This document shows positions 34,682-43,679 of a stretch of DNA of 59,177 nt, piece by piece. This DNA is from an uncultured Lachnospiraceae bacterium. Its GTDB lineage: Bacteria; Bacillota; Clostridia; Lachnospirales; Lachnospiraceae. A program made the position numbers and the translations under genes. The notes under the pieces were generated by a model that searched no databases, was not told where the DNA came from, and worked only from the letters and a program-made list of their open reading frames with translations. Within the stretch, counting starts at the first letter, position 1, and every line of letters begins with the position of its first letter. The stretch is taken from the NCBI GenBank assembly GCA_910587305.1, contig CAJUKV010000023.1, positions 1-59,177 on the forward strand, given 5' to 3'.

Positions 34682-35884
34682 ATGAGGAAACAGGTATTAA
34701 GCGAAAGAGAAGAATTTAACAGCATACTACCGGAATACGGACGTAGAAAACTGCTTACCTACGCAGATTCCATCAGGGAGTTGGCGGAAAGTTTCAGAGA
34801 GACGGAGAATAACAGAGAAAAAACGGATATAGCATTAGAGAGTGACAGAAGAGACTACATATGGCAGAAACGCCTCAACGAAAATAAAGATTTGATGGTT
34901 GCGCATCTTCAGGAGATGGCCCAGATTATGACGCAGCTTGCGGAGGAATCCAGAAGATGTATTCCTATGGGGGAAAGGCGGTTTAAGCAGGTTTCCCATG
35001 CGCTCAGGGAGGTGGAGATTCAGCTTAAAAATCTGTACTTGATTGAAAATGAGTCAGGCCGTATGGAAGTTACGCTTACCATGAGAAATATAAAGAAAAA
35101 TAATTTGTCTTCGGAGGAAATTGGAGATTTACTTTCGGTTCTTTTGAACATGCGTCTTGTAGGCGCCCAGGATAACGCTTTTTTTGTGGGGACAGACTGG
35201 GAAACTTTTTATTATGTGGAAGAAGCCAAATTCCATGTTTTGACAGGAGTTGCGAAGGCAACGAAAGAGACAGAAAAGATTTCGGGGGATAATTATGCTT
35301 TTTTTGAGACAAATATGGGAAATCTTACGGTAGTACTTTCAGACGGTATGGGATCCGGCGAAAAAGCGAATAATGACAGCACTATGGTGGTAGAGCTGAT
35401 GCAAAAGTTTTTAGAAGCGGGTTTTCAAATGGAAATAGCAATACAGATGATTAACAGCGCATTACTTGCAGGAGGGGAAAATTCCAATATGTCCACGCTG
35501 GATCTGTGCAGTATGGATTTGTACAGTGGAGAGTGTCATTTTGTTAAGGTGGGCAGCGCTAGCTCTTATATCAAAAGGCAGCATTTGGTGGACAGAATTT
35601 CATCAGGCAATCTTCCCATGGGGGTTTTTAAAAAGCCGGATATAGAGGCGGTAGGAAGAACCTTAATGGATGGAGATTATATTGTTATGGTTTCCGATGG
35701 CATATTAGACGCCCTTTCCCAGGGAATCGGGGAGGACATGCTTTCAGAATTAATTGGCAATACGAACTTGGAAAACCCGGGAGAGATGGCAAATGCAATA
35801 TTAAATTTTTGTATTCATCAAAGCAGGGGCAGGGTTCGGGATGATATGACAGTGCTGGTAATTGGGATTTGGAAACGGCAATAA
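34682..35884 (+). CDS. spoIIE: SpoIIE-type PP2C serine phosphatase lacking the membrane domain
   Basis: In B. subtilis SpoIIE dephosphorylates SpoIIAA to activate sigma-F in the forespore. This protein has 400 aa. Residues about 1-150 are helical (the regulatory/dimer segment) and the rest is a PP2C domain with metal-binding motifs VLSDGMGSGEKANNDS, MVSDGILDALS and RVRDDMTVLV. The ten-helix membrane domain of classical SpoIIE (about 330 aa) is missing, and the promoter 25 bp upstream leaves no room for it. ATG 34682 has AGGAGGG upstream. Position between divIC and tilS supports the name. Confidence 0.88.
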   Translation: MRKQVLSEREEFNSILPEYGRRKLLTYADSIRELAESFRETENNREKTDIALESDRRDYIWQKRLNENKDLMVAHLQEMAQIMTQLAEESRRCIPMGERRFKQVSHALREVEIQLKNLYLIENESGRMEVTLTMRNIKKNNLSSEEIGDLLSVLLNMRLVGAQDNAFFVGTDWETFYYVEEAKFHVLTGVAKATKETEKISGDNYAFFETNMGNLTVVLSDGMGSGEKANNDSTMVVELMQKFLEAGFQMEIAIQMINSALLAGGENSNMSTLDLCSMDLYSGECHFVKVGSASSYIKRQHLVDRISSGNLPMGVFKKPDIEAVGRTLMDGDYIVMVSDGILDALSQGIGEDMLSELIGNTNLENPGEMANAILNFCIHQSRGRVRDDMTVLVIGIWKRQ

Positions 35885-35942
35885 ATAGCCGGGCAATAAA
35901 TAGGTGATTGACATTTTAGAGATTTGAGCTATATTATAAGAT

Positions 35943-37352
35943 ATGGTTAAGAAAGTAATGGATTATGTGAATAGATATCGTATGATAGAGCAGGGAGATA
36001 CGATAGTGGCAGGAATTTCAGGGGGCGCAGATTCTGTTTGCCTCCTTTTTTTGCTGATGGAAATTCAAAAGCAGGTTTCCTTTGACCTGGAAGTGGTGCA
36101 TGTGAACCATGGTATACGTCAGGATGCGGCGCAGGATGCGCTTTTTGTACAAGAGCTTTGCAGGAAGCTGGAGGTTCCTTTTCATCTTGTGGAAGAAAAT
36201 GTGAAGGAAAGAGCAAGAGAAAACGGGACTTCCGATGAGGAGGAAGGAAGAAAAATAAGATATCAGGCTTTTGAGGGGGCGCTGGGAGGCAGGAAAGGAA
36301 GGATTGCGGTTGCCCATAACGGCAATGACCGGGCGGAGACCGTGCTGTTTCATCTGTTCCGGGGAACAGGGCTTACGGGGGCAAGCGGTATACGCCCGGT
36401 AAATGGAAAGGTGATTCGTCCGCTTTTATGTGTGCAGCGCAAGGAGATAGAGGCATGGCTTTTGAAAAAGGAAATTGGTTTTTGCAGGGATAGTACCAAT
36501 GATCAGGATATTTACACCAGGAACCGTATCAGGCATCATATTTTGGCGTATGCGGAAAGGGAAGTCTGTAAAGGCGCGGTGGTAAATATGAACCGGGCGG
36601 CAGAGCAGCTTCTCGAGGCGGAGGAATATATCGGCAGGCAGACAAAGGACGCCTTGAAAAGATGCGTGCAGGCAGGCGGGGAGCAGGGGACGGTTGAAAT
36701 CAGAATACCCGAGCTTTTTAAGGAGGACGAATATCTGCGGGGACGCATTTTACTTGAGAGTGTTGCCATGGCAGCCGGATGTAAGAAAGATATTACGGCG
36801 GCTCATATTAAGGGGATGGAGTCTCTTTTTAGGGGAACAGGCAGTAGAGAGCTTCACTTACCATATCATCTTGCGGTTTATAAAAAATATGATTTGGGTA
36901 TGATAAAAAAGAGGGATAAAGCGGAGAAAGATAAGCCGGTTTTGCCTTTGGCGGAATATGAGGTGGGGGCCTGCTTTCCTTCCTCGGTATGTGTGCCGGG
37001 GTTAGGAAAGGTGGAGCTTACTCTTACGGAGCCTTTTTGCCGGAATTCACAAAATATTCCGGAAAAAACATATACGAAATGGTTTGATTATGATAAAATA
37101 TCTTCGGCTATTGTGTTTCGAACCAGAAAATCCGGAGATTATTTTATGATCAACAATGGGATGGGACGTAAATCGCTGCAGGATTTTTTTGTAAATGAAA
37201 AAGTCCCCAGACAGGAGCGGAATAAGATTTATTTGCTGGCAGAGGGTTCCCATGTGATATGGATACCAGGTTACCGAATCAGCGACTATTATAAAGTACA
37301 TAAGAATACCCGTACGGTTTTACAGGTAAGAGCCGTAGAGCGTGAGGGATAA
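35943..37352 (+). CDS. tilS: tRNA(Ile)-lysidine synthase
   Basis: Modifies C34 of tRNA-Ile(CAU) to lysidine using ATP and lysine, so that it reads AUA instead of AUG. The 469-aa protein has the PP-loop SGGADSVCLL (about 22-31), the HVNHGIR motif, AVAHNGNDRAET and RPLL segments, and a C-terminal TilS domain. An essential gene in its usual place before hpt-ftsH. The ribosome binding site is weak, and a near-identical clustering occurs in B. subtilis. Confidence 0.96.
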   Translation: MVKKVMDYVNRYRMIEQGDTIVAGISGGADSVCLLFLLMEIQKQVSFDLEVVHVNHGIRQDAAQDALFVQELCRKLEVPFHLVEENVKERARENGTSDEEEGRKIRYQAFEGALGGRKGRIAVAHNGNDRAETVLFHLFRGTGLTGASGIRPVNGKVIRPLLCVQRKEIEAWLLKKEIGFCRDSTNDQDIYTRNRIRHHILAYAEREVCKGAVVNMNRAAEQLLEAEEYIGRQTKDALKRCVQAGGEQGTVEIRIPELFKEDEYLRGRILLESVAMAAGCKKDITAAHIKGMESLFRGTGSRELHLPYHLAVYKKYDLGMIKKRDKAEKDKPVLPLAEYEVGACFPSSVCVPGLGKVELTLTEPFCRNSQNIPEKTYTKWFDYDKISSAIVFRTRKSGDYFMINNGMGRKSLQDFFVNEKVPRQERNKIYLLAEGSHVIWIPGYRISDYYKVHKNTRTVLQVRAVEREG

Positions 37353-37402
37353 GTACCGGCGGCGTTTAAGTATGCCGCCATAAGAAGAAAGGAGTCTTTG
37401 AA

Positions 37403-37927
37403 ATGGCTGAAAAAATTAGAGTACTGTTATCTGAGAAGGAAGTGGACGCTAAAATACAGGAGATTGGCGAGCAAATCAGCAAAGACTATGCAGGAAAGCA
37501 GGTTCACCTTGTATGCGTGTTAAAGGGCGGAAGCTTTTTTATGTGCGAGTTAGCCAAAAGGATTACCGTGCCGGTTTCTCTGGATTTTATGTCGGTTTCA
37601 AGTTATGGCAGTGAAACCAAATCCAGCGGCGTGGTGAGGATTGTAAAAGATTTGGATGAACCGCTGAAAGGGAAAAATGTTATTGTAATAGAAGACATTG
37701 TAGATTCCGGGCGTACTTTAAGCTATCTTTTGGATATGCTTAAAGATAGAGGGCCTGAAAGCCTTAAGCTTTGTACTTTGCTGGATAAGCCGGATCGGAG
37801 AGTTGTGGATGTGAATGTAGATTATACGGGATTTCAGATACCTGATGAGTTTGTGGTAGGATATGGGCTTGATTATGACCAAAAATACAGGAACCTTCCT
37901 TACATTGGGATAGTGGAATTTGAGTAA
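37403..37927 (+). CDS. hpt: Hypoxanthine phosphoribosyltransferase
   Basis: Salvages hypoxanthine and guanine to IMP and GMP. It has 174 aa. The PRPP motif is VIVIEDIVDSGRTLSYL, with the usual CVLKGGSFF, DFMSVSSYGSETKSSG and GFQIPDEFVVGYGLDY segments. The ribosome binding site is AGAAAGGAG. The order tilS-hpt-ftsH is conserved in Firmicutes. Confidence 0.97.
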   Translation: MAEKIRVLLSEKEVDAKIQEIGEQISKDYAGKQVHLVCVLKGGSFFMCELAKRITVPVSLDFMSVSSYGSETKSSGVVRIVKDLDEPLKGKNVIVIEDIVDSGRTLSYLLDMLKDRGPESLKLCTLLDKPDRRVVDVNVDYTGFQIPDEFVVGYGLDYDQKYRNLPYIGIVEFE

Positions 37928-37954
37928 GAAAGTTTTTTCGGAGAAAATATGATT

Positions 37955-37997
37955 GCAGTACCGCAAGGAAAGTCTGCGGTATGCAGGGGGTAAGAAA
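37955..37997 (+). promoter_or_regulatory. TATGC-GGGGG leader element (copy 4), ftsH
   Basis: GCAGTACCGCA (37955-37965) pairs with TGCGGTATGC (37975-37984) with one bulged G. AGGGGGTAAGAAA then gives 7 nt from GGGGG to the TTG start at 37998. Confidence 0.75.
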
Positions 37998-39836
37998 TTG
38001 AATAAGAGAAATAAAGGATATAGTGCGTATTTTGTACTGGTGTTGTTATTGCTGGCATTGCTTGTTATCCCAAATCTGTTAGACAATAACCAGGTTGAGT
38101 ATACCAGGGGAGAATTAATAGAAGATTTGGAAAAGGGCAATGTGGTGTATGCCAGTATTTCCCCCAGCCGGGAGACGCCTACCGGCGAGGTGGATTTTAT
38201 ATTGAGCGAAGGACCAAGCAGAACTTTGTATGCAACGGATGTGAGGGAAATTGAAGAGCTGCTGATTTCCTACGGGGTAGATCCGGAGGTAAAGAAGGTA
38301 CAGGAGGAAAGCTGGTTTTTAACAAGCGTATTTCCGGTACTGCTTGCCATCATCGTAATGGTATTTTTCTTTGTGATGATGAACAGCCAAAACACAGGCG
38401 GCAACAGCAAAATGATGAATTTTGGCAAGAGCCGGGCAAGACTTTCCATGGGAGACGGAAAGATTATGCTGAAGGATGTAGCCGGCCTTAAGGAAGAAAA
38501 AGAAGAGCTGGAAGAAATTGTGGAGTTTTTAAAAGAGCCTGCCAAATTTACCAGGGTGGGAGCAAGGATTCCCAAAGGGGTGCTTTTAGAAGGAGCGCCG
38601 GGCACAGGTAAGACGCTGCTTGCCAAGGCAATTGCAGGGGAGGCGGGCGTACCTTTCTTTAGTATTTCCGGTTCTGACTTTGTGGAAATGTTTGTAGGTG
38701 TAGGCGCGTCCAGAGTCAGGGACTTGTTTGAGGATGCAAAGAGGCATGCACCGTGTATTGTGTTTATAGATGAGATTGATGCAGTGGCAAGACGCCGGGG
38801 AACCGGCATGGGCGGCGGACATGACGAGAGAGAGCAGACCTTAAACCAGTTACTTGTTGAGATGGACGGATTTGGTGTGAATGAAGGGATTATTGTGCTG
38901 GCAGCTACAAACCGTGTGGATATTTTGGATCCCGCGATTCTGCGGCCGGGGCGCTTTGACAGGAAGATTAGCGTTAACAGACCGGATATCGGCGGCCGGG
39001 AAGATATTCTTAAGGTACATGCCAGAAATAAACCTCTTGCGGAAGACGTTGATTTAAAACAGATTGCGCAGACAACGGCAGGATTTACCGGAGCGGATCT
39101 TGAAAACCTTTTGAATGAAGCTTCTATTGTGGCGGCTAAGGAAAACAGGAGCTTTGTGAAACAGGAGGATATTAAAAAAGCGTTTATTAAAGTTGGAATT
39201 GGCGCCGAAAAGAAGAGCCGTATCATTACGGATAAGGAAAAGAAAATTACGGCTTATCATGAAGCCGGTCATGCAATTTTATTTCATGTACTGCCGGACG
39301 TAGGCCCTGTATACACGGTTTCTATTATTCCTACGGGGCTTGGGGCGGCAGGCTATACGATGCCGCTTCCTGAAAGAGATGAAATGTTTATCACAAAGGG
39401 TAAAATGCTGCAGGATATTATGGTATCTTTAGGCGGACGAATTGCGGAAGAAATTATATTTGACGATATTACAACGGGAGCATCCAGCGACATCAAAAAA
39501 GCCACCCAGGCTGCAAGAGATATGGTAACCAGGTACGGTATGTCAGAAAATATTGGCGTTATCAACTATAACAGCGATGACGACGAAGTATTTATTGGCA
39601 GAGATTTGGCCCACGCTAAGAGCCATAGCGAATTGATATCGGGTGAGATAGACAAAGAGGTAAAGAACATTATCGATGAATGTTATGGGAAAGCAAAAGC
39701 CATTATTTTAGAGCATGTGCAGGTGCTTCATGATTGTGCGGCTCTACTCCTTAAGAAAGAAAAAATTGGTAGAGATGAATTTGAAGGTTTATTTCATGTG
39801 AATGATACTTCACCGGAAGCTTTTTTTGAAAGTTGA
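37998..39836 (+). CDS. ftsH: ATP-dependent zinc metalloprotease FtsH
   Basis: Membrane-anchored AAA+ protease of 612 aa that degrades membrane and regulatory proteins; in B. subtilis it promotes sporulation entry. N-terminal helix at about 10-28, extracytoplasmic domain, second helix at about 105-125. Walker A is GAPGTGKT (199-206), Walker B is CIVFIDEIDAV, and the zinc site is His421-Glu422 and His425 (HEAGH). The TTG at 37998 is chosen because it sits 7 nt after GGGGG; upstream sequence is the leader hairpin. Confidence 0.97.
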   Translation: MNKRNKGYSAYFVLVLLLLALLVIPNLLDNNQVEYTRGELIEDLEKGNVVYASISPSRETPTGEVDFILSEGPSRTLYATDVREIEELLISYGVDPEVKKVQEESWFLTSVFPVLLAIIVMVFFFVMMNSQNTGGNSKMMNFGKSRARLSMGDGKIMLKDVAGLKEEKEELEEIVEFLKEPAKFTRVGARIPKGVLLEGAPGTGKTLLAKAIAGEAGVPFFSISGSDFVEMFVGVGASRVRDLFEDAKRHAPCIVFIDEIDAVARRRGTGMGGGHDEREQTLNQLLVEMDGFGVNEGIIVLAATNRVDILDPAILRPGRFDRKISVNRPDIGGREDILKVHARNKPLAEDVDLKQIAQTTAGFTGADLENLLNEASIVAAKENRSFVKQEDIKKAFIKVGIGAEKKSRIITDKEKKITAYHEAGHAILFHVLPDVGPVYTVSIIPTGLGAAGYTMPLPERDEMFITKGKMLQDIMVSLGGRIAEEIIFDDITTGASSDIKKATQAARDMVTRYGMSENIGVINYNSDDDEVFIGRDLAHAKSHSELISGEIDKEVKNIIDECYGKAKAIILEHVQVLHDCAALLLKKEKIGRDEFEGLFHVNDTSPEAFFES

Positions 39837-39894
39837 CTGTAAACATTGCACAAAAATGATGGGTCAAATTTGTAATATTTGTGAATCGTGGGTA

Positions 39895-39923
39895 TTTACG
39901 CAAAAGTGGGGGTATGGTATTAT
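39895..39923 (+). promoter_or_regulatory. Candidate promoter of a small RNA downstream of ftsH
   Basis: TTTACG (39895-39900), exactly 17 bp, TATTAT (39918-39923). The spacer itself contains GGGGGTAT. The predicted start is near 39930. Confidence 0.45.
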
Positions 39924-39929
39924 ACTACT

Positions 39930-40027
39930 TGTAACCCCCCAATACATTATATAGTTTTTTGCTATACCCCCATAAGAAAGAAATACCTTCTCTAAAAAGG
40001 ACAGTAAGTAAAATTACTGTCTTTTTT
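39930..40027 (+). ncRNA. Candidate C-rich small RNA (about 100 nt) with intrinsic terminator
   Basis: The segment lies between a plausible promoter and a clear terminator and has no reading frame. It holds two C-rich tracts, TAACCCCCCAATAC (39932-39945) and GCTATACCCCCATAAG (39961-39976), with a TATAG-TTTTTTG-CTATA stem between them. CTATACCCCC is complementary to the unusual ribosome binding site GGGGGTATAG of rqcP and nearly so to those of mtaB, the PEGA lipoprotein and the 20-kb kinase. C-rich anti-Shine-Dalgarno motifs are known in Firmicute small RNAs such as RsaE/RoxS. It could instead be just the 3' end of the ftsH transcript. Confidence 0.38.
40000..40027 (+). terminator. Intrinsic terminator after ftsH and the candidate small RNA
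   Basis: Stem GACAGTAA / TTACTGTC with a GTAAAA loop, followed by TTTTTT. Confidence 0.92.
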
Positions 40028-40045
40028 ACGTATGCGGTTAGGCGG

Positions 40046-40075
40046 TTGACGAACTTCCTTAAAATAGTGTAATAT
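40046..40075 (+). promoter_or_regulatory. Promoter of the GH13 gene
   Basis: TTGACG (40046-40051), 18-bp spacer, TAATAT (40070-40075), just after the terminator. Confidence 0.7.
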
Positions 40076-40113
40076 AAGGTGTGCATAATTTTTAAAGGAG
40101 TGGAGCTATTAGT

Positions 40114-42240
40114 ATGGATTTTGAGAGGTTGATGAAAGCGGAGCGGACCAGGCAGTATATATCAGGTATGCGGCCTGTTTTTAATCGAAAAGCTTTGTTT
40201 AGCGATACGACGGAGGATTATTTATCTCCGCCGGAGCCCAATCCTTATTCGCAGGTGACAATCAGGTTTCGGGCGGATTTGAACAATGTAGATAGAGTTT
40301 TTTTGGTAAACCGAGACGTTAGGCATTTAATGCTGAAGGAAAGCTGCGATGATAATTTTGATTTTTTTGCCTGTCAGGTAGAAGTGGAGGATGAAGAGTT
40401 CTCCTACTATTTTGAGGTACAGGTGGGTAAAATAAAATGTATATACGATGCCAGGGGAGTGGCGAAAGAGGCCCTGCCCGAGTATGCCTTTCGGATAATT
40501 CCAGGGTTTAAGACGCCAAGATGGGCGAAGGGAGCGGTTATATACCAGATATATGTAGACCGTTTTTACAATGGAGATTCCACAAATGATGTACTGACTT
40601 CCGAATATGAATATATTGGGGATAAGACCGTGAGGGTGGAGGACTGGGATAAATATCCGGCCGTAATGGGGGTGCGTGAGTTTTACGGCGGTGATCTGCA
40701 AGGAGTTCTTGATAAGATGGATTATCTGGAAGAACTTGGGATAGATGTGATTTATTTTAATCCTTTGTTTGTTTCACCTTCCAATCACAAGTATGATATA
40801 CAAGATTATGATTATATCGATCCCCATATTGGGAAAATAATCAGCGATGAGGGTGAGCTGCTGTCTGAGGGGTGCAGGGAGAACCGTTTTGCATCCAGAT
40901 ATATTGACAGGGTTACCAACAAAAAGAATTTAGAGGCCAGTAATGAGCTGTTTGCCGAAGTGGTGAAGGAGGCTCACAGGCGGGGAATAAGGGTAATTCT
41001 TGATGGTGTGTTTAACCACTGCGGCTCCTTTAATAAATGGATGGACAGAGAAAGAATCTATGAGAATGTAGAAGGTTACGAAAAGGGAGCGCACATCTGT
41101 AAGGAAAGTCCTTATAATGGATACTTTCAGTTTTATAATGAGAATGACTGGCCTTATAACGGAAGCTATGACGGATGGTGGGGGCATGATACCCTGCCAA
41201 AGTTAAATTATGAGACTTCAAAGGAATTGTTTGATTATATTATGTATGTTGCCGCAAAATGGGTTTCCCCTCCTTATAATGCGGACGGATGGCGGCTGGA
41301 TGTGGCGGCGGACTTAGGCCATAGTCCGGAATTTAACCATTACTTTTGGCAGGAGTTCAGAAAAGCCGTAAGGCAGGCAAACCCGAACGCTATTGTGCTG
41401 GCAGAGCATTACGGCAATCCAAGGGAATGGCTGAATGGTAAAGAGTGGGACACGGTCATGAACTATGATGCATTTATGGAGCCCGTAACATGGTTTTTGA
41501 CAGGTATGCAGAAACACAGCGATGATTATAGAGGGGATATGTTTGGAAACACCGATAATTTTATGGGTTCCATGCGGCATTATATGGCAAGCTTTACTAC
41601 GCCTTCGCTACAAATTGCAATGAATGAGCTCTCTAATCATGATCATTCCAGATTTTTGACCAGAACAAACAGGAAAGTGGGAAGGACAAATACACTGGGT
41701 GCGCAGGCGGCGGATGAAGGGGTTAATAAAGCCGTGCTGCGGGAAGCGGTAGTCATTCAGATGACCTGGCCGGGAGCGCCTACTATTTATTATGGGGATG
41801 AGGCAGGCGTGTGCGGCTTCACTGATCCGGACAGCAGAAGGACTTATCCCTGGGGGCATGAGGATCAGGAATTGATACAATTCCATAAAGAAATGATTCG
41901 CATTCATAAGGAAAATCAGGAGATACGTACCGGTTCCCTGAAATATATAGACGGGGATTATAATATATTGGGTTATGGAAGATTCAACAGAAAAGAGGCT
42001 ATTGTTGTGTTGGTAAACAACAATGATCATGAGGTAACCAGAGAGTTTTCCGTCTGGCATCTGGGAATTCCCAAGAAAAGTATCGTGAAGCGTGTGATGC
42101 TCACTACGGAGGAAGGCTATAGCACGGAAGAATGCGAATATCCGGTGATAGCAGGAAAAATGAATATTACCCTTCCGAAAACATCTGCGATTGTGTTTAA
42201 GTACCATAGGAAATTCAGAGGTAAGGGTTCAGGTTTATAA
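40114..42240 (+). CDS. GH13 alpha-glucan hydrolase (neopullulanase/cyclomaltodextrinase-like)
   Basis: Cytoplasmic alpha-amylase-family enzyme of 708 aa with no signal peptide. An N-terminal beta-sandwich domain (about 1-130) precedes the catalytic barrel. Catalytic residues are nucleophile Asp396 (GWRLDVA), acid/base Glu431 (LAEHYG) and Asp510 (NHDHSR). GVFNHCG is the first conserved region. A C-terminal beta domain is at about 625-708. It likely cleaves maltodextrins, cyclodextrins or pullulan fragments taken up by the cell; the exact bond is not decided by sequence. The ribosome binding site AAAGGAG lies about 10 nt from the ATG. Confidence 0.92.
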   Translation: MDFERLMKAERTRQYISGMRPVFNRKALFSDTTEDYLSPPEPNPYSQVTIRFRADLNNVDRVFLVNRDVRHLMLKESCDDNFDFFACQVEVEDEEFSYYFEVQVGKIKCIYDARGVAKEALPEYAFRIIPGFKTPRWAKGAVIYQIYVDRFYNGDSTNDVLTSEYEYIGDKTVRVEDWDKYPAVMGVREFYGGDLQGVLDKMDYLEELGIDVIYFNPLFVSPSNHKYDIQDYDYIDPHIGKIISDEGELLSEGCRENRFASRYIDRVTNKKNLEASNELFAEVVKEAHRRGIRVILDGVFNHCGSFNKWMDRERIYENVEGYEKGAHICKESPYNGYFQFYNENDWPYNGSYDGWWGHDTLPKLNYETSKELFDYIMYVAAKWVSPPYNADGWRLDVAADLGHSPEFNHYFWQEFRKAVRQANPNAIVLAEHYGNPREWLNGKEWDTVMNYDAFMEPVTWFLTGMQKHSDDYRGDMFGNTDNFMGSMRHYMASFTTPSLQIAMNELSNHDHSRFLTRTNRKVGRTNTLGAQAADEGVNKAVLREAVVIQMTWPGAPTIYYGDEAGVCGFTDPDSRRTYPWGHEDQELIQFHKEMIRIHKENQEIRTGSLKYIDGDYNILGYGRFNRKEAIVVLVNNNDHEVTREFSVWHLGIPKKSIVKRVMLTTEEGYSTEECEYPVIAGKMNITLPKTSAIVFKYHRKFRGKGSGL

Positions 42241-42262
42241 AGTGATAGCGGGAGGTGCGAAA

Positions 42263-42487
42263 ATGCATAGGAAAATCGTATCGTTGACAATTTTTATTTG
42301 CAGCCTGGCTGTTTTGATGATATCTATACGGTTATTTTGGAATATGGGCGTTTATGCGGATGAATATAATACAACGCCTGGCGTCGTGTGCGGTGGAGAA
42401 TTTTGGCTTTTAATGGATTGGCTGCGACTTTTGCTTTCAGGAATGGCAGCAGTGCTTTCCGGAATAGTATTTTTCCGGAAAGCATAA
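42263..42487 (+). CDS. Small two-helix membrane protein, unknown
   Basis: A 74-aa protein with hydrophobic helices at about 5-24 and 52-71 and a short polar connector containing one cysteine. I do not recognise it. The ATG at 42263 has GGGAGGTG 5 nt upstream, and it starts 22 bp after the GH13 stop, so it is likely co-transcribed. The in-frame extension into the GH13 gene is spurious. Confidence 0.65.
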   Translation: MHRKIVSLTIFICSLAVLMISIRLFWNMGVYADEYNTTPGVVCGGEFWLLMDWLRLLLSGMAAVLSGIVFFRKA

Positions 42488-42590
42488 AGAAACGTATGCT
42501 GTGAGAATATTCAGCCAAGTACATCCACAGAGCGTATTTAAAAAATCATTCCTGCCGTCTGCACGTCCTGGAGCGTGGAAGGCGACGGGA

Positions 42591-43463
42591 TTAAAGCAGT
42601 GCGGTTTTGTGGCAGTGGTTCCCATTTTTAAATAGCATTATCATTTCTCTTGTAAGGCTTACATAGTCATCCTCCAAATCGATTTCATCAGGTGCATACC
42701 ATCCGGCTTCCGCAAGCTCGTTGGTATCCAGGGTGATCCGGTCGGAGCCGTCAAGTTCGCAGAAAAATCCCATAAGCAGGCTGCCGGAAAAGGCCCAGGG
42801 CTGGCTTTTATAATAGCGTATATTTTTTACCTTTAGGCCTACCTCCTCCATCACCTCTCTTTCCACGGTCTGCTCCGCGCTTTCACCGATTTCCGTAAAA
42901 CCGGCAATAAGAGCGTAATTTGCGTAGGCCCGGCCGGCATATTTACTCATCAATAGTTTATTCCCATTGAGAACGCCGACAATTACCGCAGGAGAGATCC
43001 TGGGATAAACCATATTATGGCAGTCAGAACAAAACAGCATTCTTTCTTTGTGGTCGGGGCTCATTTTATGTCCGCACCGTCCGCAAAACCGGTTTGCCTG
43101 ATACCAAATAAAAAGGTGGTGGGCGGTGATACCTGCAAAAGCGCTGTGCTTTGAACCTGCGGAGCGAAAAATGCGCACATCCTCGTAATGATAATCCGGC
43201 AGAGAAAGAGGAATATCCGCCTTATTTTGTTCCGGTTCCAGGCCGGGGAATGCCAGAAAATATTTGTAATTGTCTATACAAAATAAATAGTAATACACAT
43301 AGTGAAATCCTGCCATTTCCTTTAAAGTGGGATACCGAAGCTTCCCCTCCCAAAAACGCAAAAGAACCGTATTCTTATAAAAAACAAAGATAAAATCATT
43401 TTCCGCCGGTTTTACATCGTGATATTCATTATGATAAATTTTAGGATAAATGTCCTGTATCAT
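42591..43463 (-). CDS. nudC: NADH pyrophosphatase (Nudix), NudC type
   Basis: Hydrolyses NAD(H) to NMN(H) and AMP; NudC enzymes also remove NAD caps from RNA. The 290-aa protein has an N-terminal domain, a four-cysteine zinc ribbon (CGRCG and CSDC), the Nudix box GFTEIGESAEQTVEREVMEEVG and the NudC-specific SQPWAFSGSLLMGF downstream of it (SQPWPFPxS in the archetype). The ribosome binding site is AAAGGGA. It is divergent from prmA. Confidence 0.94.
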   Translation of the reverse strand: MIQDIYPKIYHNEYHDVKPAENDFIFVFYKNTVLLRFWEGKLRYPTLKEMAGFHYVYYYLFCIDNYKYFLAFPGLEPEQNKADIPLSLPDYHYEDVRIFRSAGSKHSAFAGITAHHLFIWYQANRFCGRCGHKMSPDHKERMLFCSDCHNMVYPRISPAVIVGVLNGNKLLMSKYAGRAYANYALIAGFTEIGESAEQTVEREVMEEVGLKVKNIRYYKSQPWAFSGSLLMGFFCELDGSDRITLDTNELAEAGWYAPDEIDLEDDYVSLTREMIMLFKNGNHCHKTALL

Positions 43464-43508
43464 GATAAAAAATCCCTTTATAACAGAGGAGTCTGCGGCT
43501 TTACCGTT

Positions 43509-43539
43509 ATATCCTTTCCGGAAAGTGGATATTTTTTTA
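43509..43539 (+). terminator. Terminator-like hairpin in the nudC-prmA divergent region
   Basis: ATATCC (43509-43514) and GGATAT (43527-43532) flank a TTTCCGGAAA core and are followed by seven T. It faces prmA although no gene upstream reads in that direction, so it may end an antisense or attenuated transcript. Confidence 0.5.
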
Positions 43540-43626
43540 TAGCACCAATACTATTTCTATGATAATATGTAAATATTCAGCAGTCAATGGGGCAGAGTTG
43601 TTTATTCCCATGAGATCTTTTCGGGA

Positions 43627-43646
43627 GTTACCATTCACGGCCCAGG
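43627..43646. repeat. Dispersed 20-bp repeat (copy 1)
   Basis: GTTACCATTCACGGCCCAGG, 18 of 20 identical to 51061-51080. Here it is followed by a GGCC-rich palindrome, 33 bp before prmA. Confidence 0.6.
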
Positions 43647-43679
43647 GGCCGCTTATTTGGCTGGGAAAGGGCTTAACTT

